64,000 bases of DNA from Nitrososphaerota archaeon (GCA_021323705.1 JAJPKL010000021.1:1-64000), one strand, 5' to 3'. Shown: positions 38,635 through 47,759, counted from the first letter of the stretch. Numbers and translations: made by a program. The notes: generated by a model from the sequence alone, not told the origin.

Positions 38635-40200
38635 CTAGTGCTTTCTTTTTGCCTTCTTGCCTACCGCAAGCATGAACATGACGCTTTTGTTGTTTGCATG
38701 AGGTGAGAAAAACTCTGTGACCTCATCATCATAAAAGGTAAGGCCTGTTGCCCCAATCTTCATGGCGTATGCAGCAAGGTACATCTTGCCTGCTGTAATG
38801 CTTGCATCAATCTGTGCGGCTCTGTATCCGCGATTGCCAAATTTTTTTAAAACCATTTCAAGGTCTGCCATGAAAAATATAGTGGCAGAAGCATCATGGG
38901 GCAAACTCTGGTCAAGCCCTAGGTGGCCTGACACATCGCGCAAGTCTCCTTGTTGCAATGTTTCTAACGAGTCTTCTTTCTTGTTGTAAAAATATGATCC
39001 TTGAGCCAGTCCATCTACTGCATTTGCAATCAAGTAAATATCATTGATGATTTCATCTTCTTTAAAATCTGAAATTATGCCGCCTGTGCTGCTTTTCAGT
39101 ATGGTGGACAGTTGTTCAAACGATATGGAATCATGCGAAAACTTGCGCGTAGAGCCCCGCCTAACGATTGTCTGCTCTAGGCCATCGTTACTTTCAACAA
39201 CATTTCCAAGCTTGGTTGATTTTGTACTTGGCTGGAAGACTACCTGACCCATTTGTCTTCTCCACGCAGAAACCTCTTGTACGGTTAAAAGGGAAGAAGA
39301 TTCGTGAATCTCATTTATTGCAGCAAAATCCAAATTATATTCCAAGGGCTGTGATTGCGGAATCTTGTCTAGGGGAGGTGAATCCTGAATCTCTTGTTTT
39401 GTGTATCCAAGTGACAGCATTGCCAACGCGGCTTCATTTTTTTCGTCAAGGCCAAGAATCTCGTTTGCCGTGGAATCTACAAACCCAAGTATCAACTTGT
39501 ATGGCACTTGATATGCGCTTGTCATTGAAATGGAATTTGAAACAATTGTACCACAATCCCAGAATGCATGCCTGTATTCTCTTGCTTGGTACTTGATTGA
39601 GTTTCTTGAAAATATGTCAGTAAATACGAGTGTTACAGGAGCACTTGATACAAAGGGCTCGTTGGCAGTTGCGTTTGCAAGAACTTTGCGATAGTCTCCC
39701 TTTCTTAGTAAAATCAAAGAGTTGTTCTTTGGGTTGAAATAGTACACTCCTGCTCCAAGCCCTGAGATGTCAGAACATACTACATACATCTCAATGTGAT
39801 ACAGTGCTCCTGTGCATGACGCTGCCCTAAAATCTACTTCGCCAACTGGAGGTGCAAACCTGAGCGTCTTTGTAATACCTCCAGAAAAGTAGAGTATCTT
39901 TGAAAGAATGTCAATGCCAGGAACAAATTTTGCATCTGTGTGTGGTGTGTTTCTAGAGATTGCCTCTAGTGCAGAAACTCTACCTGATTGTTTATCTAAA
40001 TCAAGTCTGATCTGCCGTGCGTTCTTGTATATCTTGTATGGGATTGGCCTGCTTGCAGGGTGATATGTGTGAAACCTGCTGAGAAGCGTGCCGTTTGGGT
40101 GCTTTGTGCCGTTGTGATACTTCCATGCAGCCTCTGTTTCGTAATTTTTCAATTGTGTTTTATCCCAAGAAGACAGCGGACAAAAAACTGTCTTAAACAT
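38635..40200 (-). CDS. SagB/ThcOx-type FMN oxidoreductase, duplicated
   Basis: 521 residues with two nitroreductase-like halves. First half: SRFHTYHPASRPIPYKIYK, ILSKILYFSGGITKTLRFAP, SCTGALYHIEMYVVCSDI and GTIVSNSISMTSAYQVPYKL. Second half begins near 340: VRRGSTRKFSHDSISFEQLS, STILKSSTGGI and AAQIDASITAGKMYLAAYAM. SagB dehydrogenases use FMN to oxidise azolines in peptides; free-standing archaeal forms are of unknown substrate. No YcaO cyclase or precursor peptide gene is nearby, so peptide modification is not supported here. Confidence 0.88.
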   Translation of the reverse strand: MFKTVFCPLSSWDKTQLKNYETEAAWKYHNGTKHPNGTLLSRFHTYHPASRPIPYKIYKNARQIRLDLDKQSGRVSALEAISRNTPHTDAKFVPGIDILSKILYFSGGITKTLRFAPPVGEVDFRAASCTGALYHIEMYVVCSDISGLGAGVYYFNPKNNSLILLRKGDYRKVLANATANEPFVSSAPVTLVFTDIFSRNSIKYQAREYRHAFWDCGTIVSNSISMTSAYQVPYKLILGFVDSTANEILGLDEKNEAALAMLSLGYTKQEIQDSPPLDKIPQSQPLEYNLDFAAINEIHESSSLLTVQEVSAWRRQMGQVVFQPSTKSTKLGNVVESNDGLEQTIVRRGSTRKFSHDSISFEQLSTILKSSTGGIISDFKEDEIINDIYLIANAVDGLAQGSYFYNKKEDSLETLQQGDLRDVSGHLGLDQSLPHDASATIFFMADLEMVLKKFGNRGYRAAQIDASITAGKMYLAAYAMKIGATGLTFYDDEVTEFFSPHANNKSVMFMLAVGKKAKRKH

Positions 40201-40276
40201 TACCAGCCGTTTTTCTTAGATGTTCAGCACAATTAGGAGACCACAATCACAAAATGATTAGGCATACCGCTTTTTC

Positions 40277-40804
40277 ATGCCTACTTTTAAATACGCTGGA
40301 AAGAAAACAGAACTAGTGTCAACTCAGCAAACCAAAAAGATTTCTATACTTGCAGCAATCGGTGCAGCGGCTGTAGGCGTAGCCATATTTGCAGTTCTAA
40401 ATATGCAAGTTCCTTCTACCAACACTGGCGGTCCAGAACAGCAAACCATTGTTTCAAGCATGCAAGGGTCTGCATATGCTGACTTTGTAAACCAATTAAA
40501 ATCAAAAGGCGCAACCGTTCAACCGGGTGGAAAAACTCAGCAAGATATGTTCACTATTAATCCGTACATTCTTCTTGTGAACAATCACGACATTTGGGTG
40601 TTTGAATATCCCACTGAAGTAGATGCAAAAGACCAGATGAACCAAGTTTCTCCAGACGGTACTTCTGTAGGGGGCAGACAAATTCAACTCATAGCAGCTC
40701 CGCACTTCTTTGAGAAAGGAAATCTCTTGGTCTTCTATGAAGGATCAGATCAGAATATGTTGAATCTGCTAGAATCTATGCTTGGCCCTCAAGTCGCTGG
40801 CTAG
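40277..40804 (+). CDS. Membrane-anchored extracytoplasmic hypothetical protein
   Basis: 175 residues. A basic cytoplasmic start (KYAGKKTELVSTQQTKK), one helix (ISILAAIGAAAVGVAIFAVL), then an outside alpha/beta domain (FVNQLKSKGATVQPGGKTQQ; NNHDIWVFEYPTEVDAKDQM). The soluble domain resembles the small stress-type fold of unknown lipoproteins, but I cannot name it. It starts 77 bp from the divergent SagB gene. Followed by another small gene on the same strand. Confidence 0.7.
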   Translation: MPTFKYAGKKTELVSTQQTKKISILAAIGAAAVGVAIFAVLNMQVPSTNTGGPEQQTIVSSMQGSAYADFVNQLKSKGATVQPGGKTQQDMFTINPYILLVNNHDIWVFEYPTEVDAKDQMNQVSPDGTSVGGRQIQLIAAPHFFEKGNLLVFYEGSDQNMLNLLESMLGPQVAG

Positions 40805-40848
40805 AGGCAAGAGCAAGATTATTACATCTTTATCAAAGTGTACACTTT

Positions 40849-41235
40849 GTGCAAGTAAACGAGGATACCATATCAAAAATAGCCCAAGACACTGACCTAA
40901 AGTATACGATACATGTGGATGGAAAAACATTCCACCTTGAAAACGTATCCGTGACGAAATCAAAAATTCCTGTGCGAAAGCCCACAACTAGGGGAGGCGT
41001 GTACTTTACAGATACTACGGCCTACAAGATAAAGGCCGCAACAAGTGATCTCTCAATACTCTCTCTTCTGCCAAAGATAATGCTTGGACCAAATACCGAG
41101 TTCAAACCTGTTGAGATGAAGACCAAAGTTGGCAATGAAAACAAAGAGATTGTTCTTGTGTCACATGTGGCAAACACCGTAAATACCAAGGATAGGGTGG
41201 AACTAAACATGATAGTAGACGGAACTATTCCGTGA
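40849..41235 (+). CDS. Soluble hypothetical protein
   Basis: 128 residues from a GTG at 40849. No signal peptide; beta-rich with KYTIHVDGKTFHLENVSVTK, RGGVYFTDTTAYKIKAATSD and KEIVLVSHVANTVNTKDRVE. It lies 44 bp after the membrane-anchored protein gene, in the same direction. Not recognised. Confidence 0.65.
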   Translation: MQVNEDTISKIAQDTDLKYTIHVDGKTFHLENVSVTKSKIPVRKPTTRGGVYFTDTTAYKIKAATSDLSILSLLPKIMLGPNTEFKPVEMKTKVGNENKEIVLVSHVANTVNTKDRVELNMIVDGTIP

Positions 41236-41284
41236 TTATTTCTTGGATCAAAACTATCTTATAATGCGTGACAAAGTCCTGTGT

Positions 41285-42676
41285 ATGCAAAAAATTTTTC
41301 CAATTCTTTTGATCTTGTCTTTTGGTATGCCGTTGTCAAGTGTTTTTGCAGACTCGACTGGATTTACAGGTGCAACCTCTATCAGCTCACCTAACGGCAA
41401 CTCCACAATACCACAACTACTAGTCTCGGGAAACAATGTGTACCTTGGATGGATAGATAACTTGGCTGGAAAGTTTGGAGCCAAGTTTGCAAAAAGCAGT
41501 GACGGTGGAACCACTTTTGGAAACGAGGTTAACTTGGGAAGCATCGGAGGAGCTCCTGACAACATAAAGATTGCAACATTTGGAGGAAAGGTGGCTGCAG
41601 TCTGGCAGTCTTTTTCAGCAAATAGGTCAAGCATAGCGTTTACAAAAAGCAATGACAATGGGACAACCTTCAGTATGCCTATTCAAATAAGTGAGACCTC
41701 AAAGGACTCGGCGTTTCCACAAGTGACAATGTATGATAACCATGTCTATGTTGCATGGCTTGAGAGAACGGCAGGAGATGTAACAAATGTATTCTTTGCA
41801 AAAAGCGATGATGGGGGTACTACCTTTGGTTCGCCTCTTGCTATGACAAGCCATGCTGGAAATTCTGGAATTCCAAAGATCTATGCTAGCGGTAATCATG
41901 TTTATTTAATATGGGAAGACAATGGCGTAAAGGACTATGACATATTCCTGAGTACTAGCAGCGACTCTGGGAGTACCTTTGATGCACCAGTAAACATTAG
42001 TGGAAACATTGGCAACTCTGGAGCCCCGCAGATGGCAGTGAACGGAAACAACGTCTATGCGGTATGGATGGATGACTCTTCTGGAAACTTTGACATACTG
42101 TTTTCAAAAAGCACTGATGGGGGACAGACGTTTTCAAAGCCGGTCAATGTAAGTGAAACCAAGCAAGACTCGGGATATCCGCAACTTGCTGTGGTAGGCA
42201 ACAATGTTTACGTGACATGGACTGAAACCATAACTGACAAAAATTATGACATCTACTTTGCAAAAAGTACTGACGATGGTAAGACGTTTGACTCGCCGCT
42301 TGACATAAGCAACACTCCTGGTGCTTCTGGCTGGCCTCAAATCGCAGTTGATGGAAATGTCTATGTAAGCTGGGTGGACAACACGCCTGGCAACTTTGAC
42401 GTCTACATTGTAAAAAGCACAGACAACGGGAACAGCTTTGAATCCCCGGTAGATGTCAACAACGGTGCTGCTAGTTCGTGGTATAACCAAATGTCTGCAT
42501 CGTCAAACACCGTATACCTGACATGGCTTGGATTGAGTCAGCACAGCGATGTCATGTTTGCAAAGAGCACAACCTTTGTCCCAGAGTTTGGACCTGTCGC
42601 ATCTTTGATCCTAGTTGTATCAATTGTTTCAATTGTATTGATTTCTCAGAAGTCAAGGCTAAAGATTAGATTCTAA
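41285..42676 (+). CDS. Exported sialidase-like (BNR-repeat) protein with PEFG-CTERM
   Basis: 463 residues from the ATG at 41285; upstream in-frame codons to 41243 precede the signal peptide. Signal peptide MQKIFPILLILSFGMPLSS. About seven repeats of roughly 55 residues with the FAKSxDGGxTFGxxxxxS line (FAKSSDGGTTFG, FTKSNDNGTTFS, FAKSDDGGTTFG, FSKSTDGGQTFS) form an Asp-box beta-propeller. It ends VPEFGPVASLILVVSIVS plus a basic tail, a PEFG-CTERM signal. Catalytic sialidase residues are not apparent; a surface-binding role is more likely. Confidence 0.88.
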   Translation: MQKIFPILLILSFGMPLSSVFADSTGFTGATSISSPNGNSTIPQLLVSGNNVYLGWIDNLAGKFGAKFAKSSDGGTTFGNEVNLGSIGGAPDNIKIATFGGKVAAVWQSFSANRSSIAFTKSNDNGTTFSMPIQISETSKDSAFPQVTMYDNHVYVAWLERTAGDVTNVFFAKSDDGGTTFGSPLAMTSHAGNSGIPKIYASGNHVYLIWEDNGVKDYDIFLSTSSDSGSTFDAPVNISGNIGNSGAPQMAVNGNNVYAVWMDDSSGNFDILFSKSTDGGQTFSKPVNVSETKQDSGYPQLAVVGNNVYVTWTETITDKNYDIYFAKSTDDGKTFDSPLDISNTPGASGWPQIAVDGNVYVSWVDNTPGNFDVYIVKSTDNGNSFESPVDVNNGAASSWYNQMSASSNTVYLTWLGLSQHSDVMFAKSTTFVPEFGPVASLILVVSIVSIVLISQKSRLKIRF

Positions 42677-42837
42677 ATTTGAAAATCTAACTGTGCTCAT
42701 ACCAACTAACGTAATATCATTCCAATTCAATTGCCATAAATTGTGACAAGGATATTATCAAAAAAGAATCAAAACTGAATCTAAATACTAAAGATGATCT
42801 GCCTGGTGGGACTTTTCTTCAAAAGACTCTTAAATAA

Positions 42838-42869
42838 GTAGATAATCTACGTAGGTAGTAGATCTACTA
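42838..42869. promoter_or_regulatory. PadR-type operators at the 42869 promoter
   Basis: GTAGAT-A-ATCTAC (42838-42850) directly follows TTAAATAA (42830-42837), a TATA box. TAGTAGATCTACTA (42856-42869), a perfect palindrome, reaches the ATG. The first site shares GTAGATWATCTACRTAGG with the site at 44931 beside the PadR gene, so the PadR protein probably represses this operon. Confidence 0.75.
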
Positions 42870-43219
42870 TGAAAAAGTCCCTAGTAACAGGAGCGATTGG
42901 TGGCGGAGCCGCAGTTGTAATCGCGGTTGTACTGTTGTTTATAACACACAGCTCTGCCACTCAATACTCCCTATATGTGGATGCAAGAACCGAGTCGGGG
43001 GATGGCACGACAGACTCTCATTTGACAATAATAAACACTGGCAGTGCACCTCTAACAAACCTCAAGATTGCTTATGATTCTGGGAAACCAGACTTCCTTC
43101 CCATTCTCAACCCGGGGGAAAGAACTCTGCTGTCTCCTTCCACTTCTGCAAAAATGGTTACAATTACTGATGACCAGGGAGTTACTGTAACAAAATTCTT
43201 CTCGCAATCTAGTGAATAA
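42869..43219 (+). CDS. Membrane-anchored small extracytoplasmic protein
   Basis: 116 residues. N-terminal helix (AIGGGAAVVIAVVLLFITHS) then a small beta-sandwich: YSLYVDARTESGDGTTDSHL, PLTNLKIAYDSGKPDFLPIL, NPGERTLLSPSTSAKMVTIT. First gene of a two-gene operon with the propeller gene at 43241. It carries two operator palindromes in its promoter matching the PadR site at 44.93 kb, so its expression should respond to the PadR signal. Unrecognised family. Confidence 0.7.
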   Translation: MKKSLVTGAIGGGAAVVIAVVLLFITHSSATQYSLYVDARTESGDGTTDSHLTIINTGSAPLTNLKIAYDSGKPDFLPILNPGERTLLSPSTSAKMVTITDDQGVTVTKFFSQSSE

Positions 43220-43240
43220 GATAAAACGATGTGGCATGAC

Positions 43241-44299
43241 ATGGATAAAAAAGTCTTAATTGGTGTTGCTTTAGCGGTTGTTGGAATTGTAGGCATTTTT
43301 GTCTACTATGTGGGGAATACAGAGAAAAATGAAGAAAATGGCAGGCAAAACGTCTTAAACCTTAATTCGTCCTCTCTTGAACTGATTCAAACAATTCCCT
43401 TACCAAATGTTTCTGGGAGAATTGATCACATGGACGTAGATATTGATGGTCAAAGGTTGTTTGTAGCGGAATTGGAAAATAATTCACTGGACATACTAGA
43501 TCTTAAGACAGGAAAACGAATCAACTCAATTGAAACATTGCATGAACCTCAGGGTGTTGTATTTGTTCCAGAAGCCAAGAAGATTGTGGTTGCAAACGGA
43601 GGTGATGGGACAGTGCAAATCTTTGATTCCAAAACATATGCATTGGTACAAACTATTTTTCTTTCAAGTGATGCAGATAACGTGCGATATGATCCATACC
43701 AGAAACTAGTTTACGTAGGATTTGGTAATGGCGGTCTGGCAGTCATAGATCCAATTAAGGAAGAATTGATTGGCAGTATCAAGCTTGATGGACATCCAGA
43801 ATCATTTCAGATCTCAGATGAATTACAACCTGGAATATTTGTTAACGTGCCTGAGAGTAACTCTATAGAGGTAATAGATGCACAAAAGCGGACAATGGTT
43901 GCAAAATGGCCTAACAATGAAAGTGCTGGAAACTACCCAATGGCGTTGGATGAAGACTCTCATCGATTATTTGTTGTATACCGAGAGCCTTCCGAGATTC
44001 ATGTTGTTGGTACTGACTCGGGAAAAGTGGTGGCAAAATTACCTGTCAGCGGTGATCCAGACGATATTTTCTATGATGATGAGAATAGGCAGATCTATGT
44101 CTCTGGTGGACAGGGCTTTGTGGATGTGATATCTGAACATGGAAATGATTATCGCGAGGTTGCCAAAGTACCAACTGATGCGGGAGCAAGAACTTCGCTC
44201 TTAGTTCCACAACTGAATAGACTTTATGTTGCAATCCCAGACTACTCAGGAGAAGGCGCAAAAATTCAAGTTTTTGAGATTCGCAAATCCAGTAACTAG
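43241..44299 (+). CDS. Membrane-anchored YVTN-type beta-propeller protein
   Basis: 352 residues from the ATG at 43241; an ATG at 43229 is in frame. Anchor helix KVLIGVALAVVGIVGIFVYY. Propeller blades: RIDHMDVDIDGQRLFVAELE, LHEPQGVVFVPEAKKIVVAN, DNVRYDPYQKLVYVGFGNGG, GNYPMALDEDSHRLFVVYRE and PDDIFYDDENRQIYVSGGQG. Such surface propellers bind ligands or heme d1 in other families; no catalytic residues are evident. It is 21 bp after the 42869 gene and probably under PadR control. Converges with the PadR gene. Confidence 0.85.
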   Translation: MDKKVLIGVALAVVGIVGIFVYYVGNTEKNEENGRQNVLNLNSSSLELIQTIPLPNVSGRIDHMDVDIDGQRLFVAELENNSLDILDLKTGKRINSIETLHEPQGVVFVPEAKKIVVANGGDGTVQIFDSKTYALVQTIFLSSDADNVRYDPYQKLVYVGFGNGGLAVIDPIKEELIGSIKLDGHPESFQISDELQPGIFVNVPESNSIEVIDAQKRTMVAKWPNNESAGNYPMALDEDSHRLFVVYREPSEIHVVGTDSGKVVAKLPVSGDPDDIFYDDENRQIYVSGGQGFVDVISEHGNDYREVAKVPTDAGARTSLLVPQLNRLYVAIPDYSGEGAKIQVFEIRKSSN

Positions 44300-44874
44300 T
44301 CAGTTTTGGGTTTGAGCGATTTTGCATTCCATTCAAGTTCTATGTGGATCTCAAACTTGTCGCTACCTTCCTTGGTCTTCTCTTTTGCATAAAGAAACTT
44401 GAACTCAAGAGGTTCTGCTGGATTTTTAACAAGAACCTTTTTTGCAGAAGGTATGATCTTATTCATCTCGAAATTGGATGTTCCTTGTAGGGATTTTGCA
44501 ATGTGCGTGAAAACCTTAGCCAGCTCATCTTTTGAGATCTCTGCTTTGTGGCGAAACACTGCCTGATGGGTTTCCCAATGGGTCTCTATTATTTCTGCCA
44601 TCTTTGACCAATGTACCATAGATTCAGAAAGTTCAGCTTGTCCCTTTTCTGTTATGGCGTAATGCTTTCTGTCTGGAGTCTTATCCCGAAATTCCACTTT
44701 GCTTGTAACCGACTTGTTTTTCTCTAGTTTTTCCAATGCTGGATATATGGTACCTGTTTTAGGTTTCCAATATCCTGAAAATTTTTTTTCCAGTTCCTTT
44801 ATGATCTCATAACCATACATAGGCCGCTCCGCTAAAAGTAATAGGAGCCACAGCGATACTGCACCTACCTTCAT
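44296..44874 (-). CDS. PadR-family transcriptional regulator
   Basis: 192 residues from the Met at 44874; earlier in-frame ATGs at 44892 and 44919 are possible. PadR winged HTH: VGAVSLWLLLLLAERPMYGY, EIIKELEKKFSGYWKPKTGT, IYPALEKLEKNKSVTSKVEF. A helical C-terminal dimer and effector domain follows (WSKMAEIIETHWETHQAVF). PadR repressors respond to phenolics, drugs or metals. Its own promoter holds the palindrome ATGTAGATTATCTACAT, and a matching site is at 42838. The divergent ChrB-like gene suggests an oxyanion or stress signal. Confidence 0.9.
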   Translation of the reverse strand: MKVGAVSLWLLLLLAERPMYGYEIIKELEKKFSGYWKPKTGTIYPALEKLEKNKSVTSKVEFRDKTPDRKHYAITEKGQAELSESMVHWSKMAEIIETHWETHQAVFRHKAEISKDELAKVFTHIAKSLQGTSNFEMNKIIPSAKKVLVKNPAEPLEFKFLYAKEKTKEGSDKFEIHIELEWNAKSLKPKTD

Positions 44875-44928
44875 TCCTTTTTGTTTTATCATGTGGTGTA
44901 CTGTAATGATTACAAACAAATCTTATAT

Positions 44929-44945
44929 ATGTAGATTATCTACAT
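44929..44945. promoter_or_regulatory. PadR operator in the padR/chrB divergent promoter
   Basis: ATGTAGAT-T-ATCTACAT, perfect 8-bp arms around one base, directly after TATA-like TCTTATATATG (44921-44931) of the rightward gene. The core and right flank (GTAGATWATCTACRTAGG) match the site at 42838, linking the two promoters into one regulon. Confidence 0.8.
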
Positions 44946-44958
44946 AGGAGAATATTCC

Positions 44959-45408
44959 GTGAGTGGTATGAAATGGGTTACACGAGAACATGCAAAGGTA
45001 GACCGCATAGCCTGCCCGTGGTTAATAAAGAATTTTGTAGATGAAGATGCAGAATTCCTATTCGTATCTCCTGAGGAAGTGATGGAAACTGCAAGGAAAC
45101 AAAACGCCATTCCGTTTGATGTGCCAAACATAGAACTTGGACACCATGGCGAAGAATGCTCCTTTGATGCTATTGTAAAAAAATATGGTTTAGACAAAAA
45201 GGACCGAGCATTGGCTGAAGTAGCAAAAATAGTTCGTGGCGCTGATACTCCTAACCGAACTCTGACACCCCAGTCAGAAGGACTACTTGCCATTGCTTAC
45301 GGCTTTAGCATGAATGCAAAAGATGACTATGACAATATGAGCAAGCAGTTTCATGTGTATGATGCTCTATACAGTTTCTGCAAATGGAAACTACAACATT
45401 CAAACTAA
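44959..45408 (+). CDS. ChrB C-terminal-domain protein (chromate-resistance family)
   Basis: 149 residues from a GTG at 44959. It matches the C-terminal domain of ChrB: WVTREHAKVDRIACPWLIKN, FVDEDAEFLFVSPEEVMETA, IPFDVPNIELGHHGEECSFD and GADTPNRTLTPQSEGLLAIA. In bacteria this domain is part of the chromate-responsive ChrB and also occurs alone. It probably senses or handles an oxyanion. The N-terminal HTH of ChrB is absent; the divergent PadR may replace it. No chrA transporter is nearby. The mRNA is nearly leaderless. Confidence 0.88.
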   Translation: MSGMKWVTREHAKVDRIACPWLIKNFVDEDAEFLFVSPEEVMETARKQNAIPFDVPNIELGHHGEECSFDAIVKKYGLDKKDRALAEVAKIVRGADTPNRTLTPQSEGLLAIAYGFSMNAKDDYDNMSKQFHVYDALYSFCKWKLQHSN

Positions 45409-45593
45409 TGCAGGCATACACTAATTTACAAAACTTTGCCTCTGATTTTCGATTCTAAAGTATTGTTTCAAAATATCATGGAAGCAGAATGTTATTTCAG
45501 AAAAAATCAATTCAAAATAAAGATAATGCTGAGATACGTAAAATAAGACAATTACGAATTTAATAAATATAATAAAGAACAATTGTATCTGGA

Positions 45594-46238
45594 ATGAGAA
45601 TTATTGACTCTAAACTACAGGTACGAAAACTAAGGATTAACGACATTCCGCAAATAATTGAATTACAAAAAGAGTCCTTTCCATACATGGCTGCGGAAGG
45701 AACGATCTGGAAAAAAGAATCTCTTGAGAATCATATTCGAATCTTTCCAGAAGGACAATTCGTGGCAGAATATGAAGAAAGAATTATTGGCTCTGCATCG
45801 AGCCTCATAGTCAAATTGGTTTCTGAATACAAGGAACATACTTGGAATGAGGTTTGCGGAGGGTCGTTCTTCACAAACCATGATCCAAAAGGAGACTCGT
45901 TGTACGGTGCTGACGTTTCAACAAACCCTAGTTATCGAAGTCTTGGAATAGGGACAAAGCTCTACGATGCACGCAAGGCGCTTGCAATCAAACTAAATTT
46001 GCGCCGAATCATTGCTGGTGGAAGATTGTTCAACTATTGTGAATATGCTGATAGGCTATCACCGGACGAATACGTAAAGGAAGTTCTGGCAGGAAAGATA
46101 CAGGAGCCAGTACTTTATTTTCAAATAAAGAATGGCTTTAAATTCATAAAAATTCTCCCAAACTATCTCAAAGATCCACGATCACTAAACTATGCTACCT
46201 TTATCGAATGGAAAAACCCGGAGTATAAAGAAATATGA
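45594..46238 (+). CDS. GNAT-family N-acetyltransferase
   Basis: 214 residues. GNAT fold: LQVRKLRINDIPQIIELQKE at the start, EGQFVAEYEERIIGSASSLI (strands 2-4), and the acetyl-CoA loop GADVSTNPSYRSLGIGTKLY near residues 103-122, matching R/Q-x-x-G-x-G/A as RSLGIG. The C-terminal third (YLKDPRSLNYATFIEWKN) is like GNATs that act on small molecules. It overlaps the amidohydrolase gene by 4 bp, so they function together. Substrate unknown. Confidence 0.9.
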   Translation: MRIIDSKLQVRKLRINDIPQIIELQKESFPYMAAEGTIWKKESLENHIRIFPEGQFVAEYEERIIGSASSLIVKLVSEYKEHTWNEVCGGSFFTNHDPKGDSLYGADVSTNPSYRSLGIGTKLYDARKALAIKLNLRRIIAGGRLFNYCEYADRLSPDEYVKEVLAGKIQEPVLYFQIKNGFKFIKILPNYLKDPRSLNYATFIEWKNPEYKEI

Positions 46239-47032
46239 TAATAGACTGTCACACCCACCTCAACCAGTATGCCGAACTGAAAAATATATCATCACTAGAG
46301 GAGCGAGTTCGAAAACTACTTGTTACCATGGCAAGCCACAATGTAGACTATTCAATCATTCTTTCGTCATATGTTGTAAATGAAGAGAGGCCGTCCACGG
46401 CTAAACTCATTGAAGCCACAAGGAAGCATGATAATTTGGGTATCGTTGCAGGGTTTAGCATCGATAACCATACGGAAGAAGATTTGAGGAATTACAAAAC
46501 TTGGATTAAGGATGGACTAGTCAAAGGTCTCAAGATTTATTCTGGATACGAACCATACTATCCGTACGACAAGAGATACCAAAAAGCCTATGACCTTTGT
46601 GTAGAGTTTGACGTACCAGTTATGATACACACAGGGGATACATTCTCCGAGAAGGGCAAGCTCAAGTATTCCCACCCACTACACATAGATGAGCTTGCAG
46701 TAGACAATCCTGAACTAAAGATAGTTATGTGTCATCTGGGCAATCCATGGATTGAGGACTGCCAGGAAATTGTATACAAAAACGATAACGTCTGGGCTGA
46801 CATGTCAGGCCTTTCGGTTGGCAAGTTTGATCATTTCTTTGAAAAACTTATGGTGGAAAAAGTTGCCGAACTTATCAACTATGTAGGAGAACCTCGCTAT
46901 CTCTTGTATGGTACAGATTGGCCGATATCAGATATGGACTCTTACCTCAGTTTTGTTGCAAAATTAAAGCTCAAAACAAAGTTTAGGGATGAACTGATGT
47001 TTAAAAATGCAAAAAGACTTTTTAAGATATAG
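46235..47032 (+). CDS. Metal-dependent amidohydrolase (COG2159-type)
   Basis: 265 residues. Metal-binding motif IIDCHTHLNQY at the start (HxH), KGLKIYSGYEPYYPYDKRYQ (substrate/lysine strand), VMIHTGDTFSEKG (metal His), VMCHLGNPWIEDC (metal His) and YGTDWPIS (catalytic Asp) in order: a full TIM-barrel amidohydrolase site. COG2159 members include decarboxylases and lactone or amide hydrolases. Overlaps the GNAT gene by 4 bp. The pair may acetylate and deacylate a common small molecule; that is inference. Confidence 0.9.
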   Translation: MIIDCHTHLNQYAELKNISSLEERVRKLLVTMASHNVDYSIILSSYVVNEERPSTAKLIEATRKHDNLGIVAGFSIDNHTEEDLRNYKTWIKDGLVKGLKIYSGYEPYYPYDKRYQKAYDLCVEFDVPVMIHTGDTFSEKGKLKYSHPLHIDELAVDNPELKIVMCHLGNPWIEDCQEIVYKNDNVWADMSGLSVGKFDHFFEKLMVEKVAELINYVGEPRYLLYGTDWPISDMDSYLSFVAKLKLKTKFRDELMFKNAKRLFKI

Positions 47033-47076
47033 TCTTGGCGAACCAGTTTCAAAAGTATAACATCGATGCGAGGATT

Positions 47077-47748
47077 TCATATCACAAGAGGAACAATTGT
47101 GCTAAGATCAGGAGATGTGATTACCTTGTCGGATTTTTCTTTTATGGTTTCGTCTTTTGGCATCATGGCTATTCCCAAGCCTGCACACTCTATCATACAC
47201 AGATCCGAGACGGTATCTCCAACAACAACCGTATTTGAAAGGGGGATGTTAAATTTTTGTGCCATCTTTTCCAAATGATACCTCTTACATACTGAGATCT
47301 TGCATTTGCAACCTATCTTTTCCCACCCTAGTGGCATCGATACTCTACCTGTTAACAAATGGTTTTCATTGCTATGCAGTACATTTGCTATTGAAAAATC
47401 AAGGTCCATCTTCTTTCTCAAGTAATCACAAGCAAGAGTGTAGCTGTCACTTATTATGCCAACAACATGACCGTGTGCTTTGAGCTCATAAATGGCACTG
47501 CGCCAATTTTTTATCATCTTCATTTTTCCAATTGTTTCTATGACGTCTATCTCATCAAGGCCCCTTAACAACGCCGCGATTTTTTGAGTCCTCTGATATC
47601 CAAGTAGGCTGGAATCATTCTGGACCTCGCTTAGTCCAGAAGCGAAGCCAAATTTTTTAGCTAAGGTGCGGATTACACTTTCCTCTAGAAGCGTGCCATC
47701 CATGTCAAATGCAACCAATTTTCTTTCTCGTTTCATATCGTTAAACAA
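47077..47748 (-). CDS. HAD-superfamily phosphatase, SerB-like
   Basis: 223 residues. Motif I FDMDGTLLEESVIR at residues 14-27, motif II GIISDSYTLACDYLRK near 110, Lys region near 165, motif III GDTVSDLCMIECAGLGIAMM near 180. The helical cap between motifs I and II resembles phosphoserine phosphatase. It is the third gene of an operon after a GT2 glycosyltransferase and an AsnB-like protein. If the GT2 makes a phosphorylated glycoside, this enzyme may remove its phosphate, as in glucosyl- or mannosylglycerate synthesis (inference). Confidence 0.88.
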   Translation of the reverse strand: MFNDMKRERKLVAFDMDGTLLEESVIRTLAKKFGFASGLSEVQNDSSLLGYQRTQKIAALLRGLDEIDVIETIGKMKMIKNWRSAIYELKAHGHVVGIISDSYTLACDYLRKKMDLDFSIANVLHSNENHLLTGRVSMPLGWEKIGCKCKISVCKRYHLEKMAQKFNIPLSNTVVVGDTVSDLCMIECAGLGIAMMPKDETIKEKSDKVITSPDLSTIVPLVI

Positions 47749-47759
47749 TTAATTTGCCG

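Noticed and set aside
38635-40200. SagB-like protein as sign of a peptide natural-product cluster
   Set aside because: No YcaO cyclase, precursor peptide or exporter is nearby; free-standing SagB-type proteins are common.
41285-42676. Regular repeats as a CRISPR or minisatellite
   Set aside because: They are protein-level Asp-box propeller repeats, diverged at DNA level and in frame.
44513-44525. CTTAGCCAGCTC as another copy of the RNA4 motif
   Set aside because: It lies inside the padR coding region, matches only the first ten bases, and has no surrounding stems.
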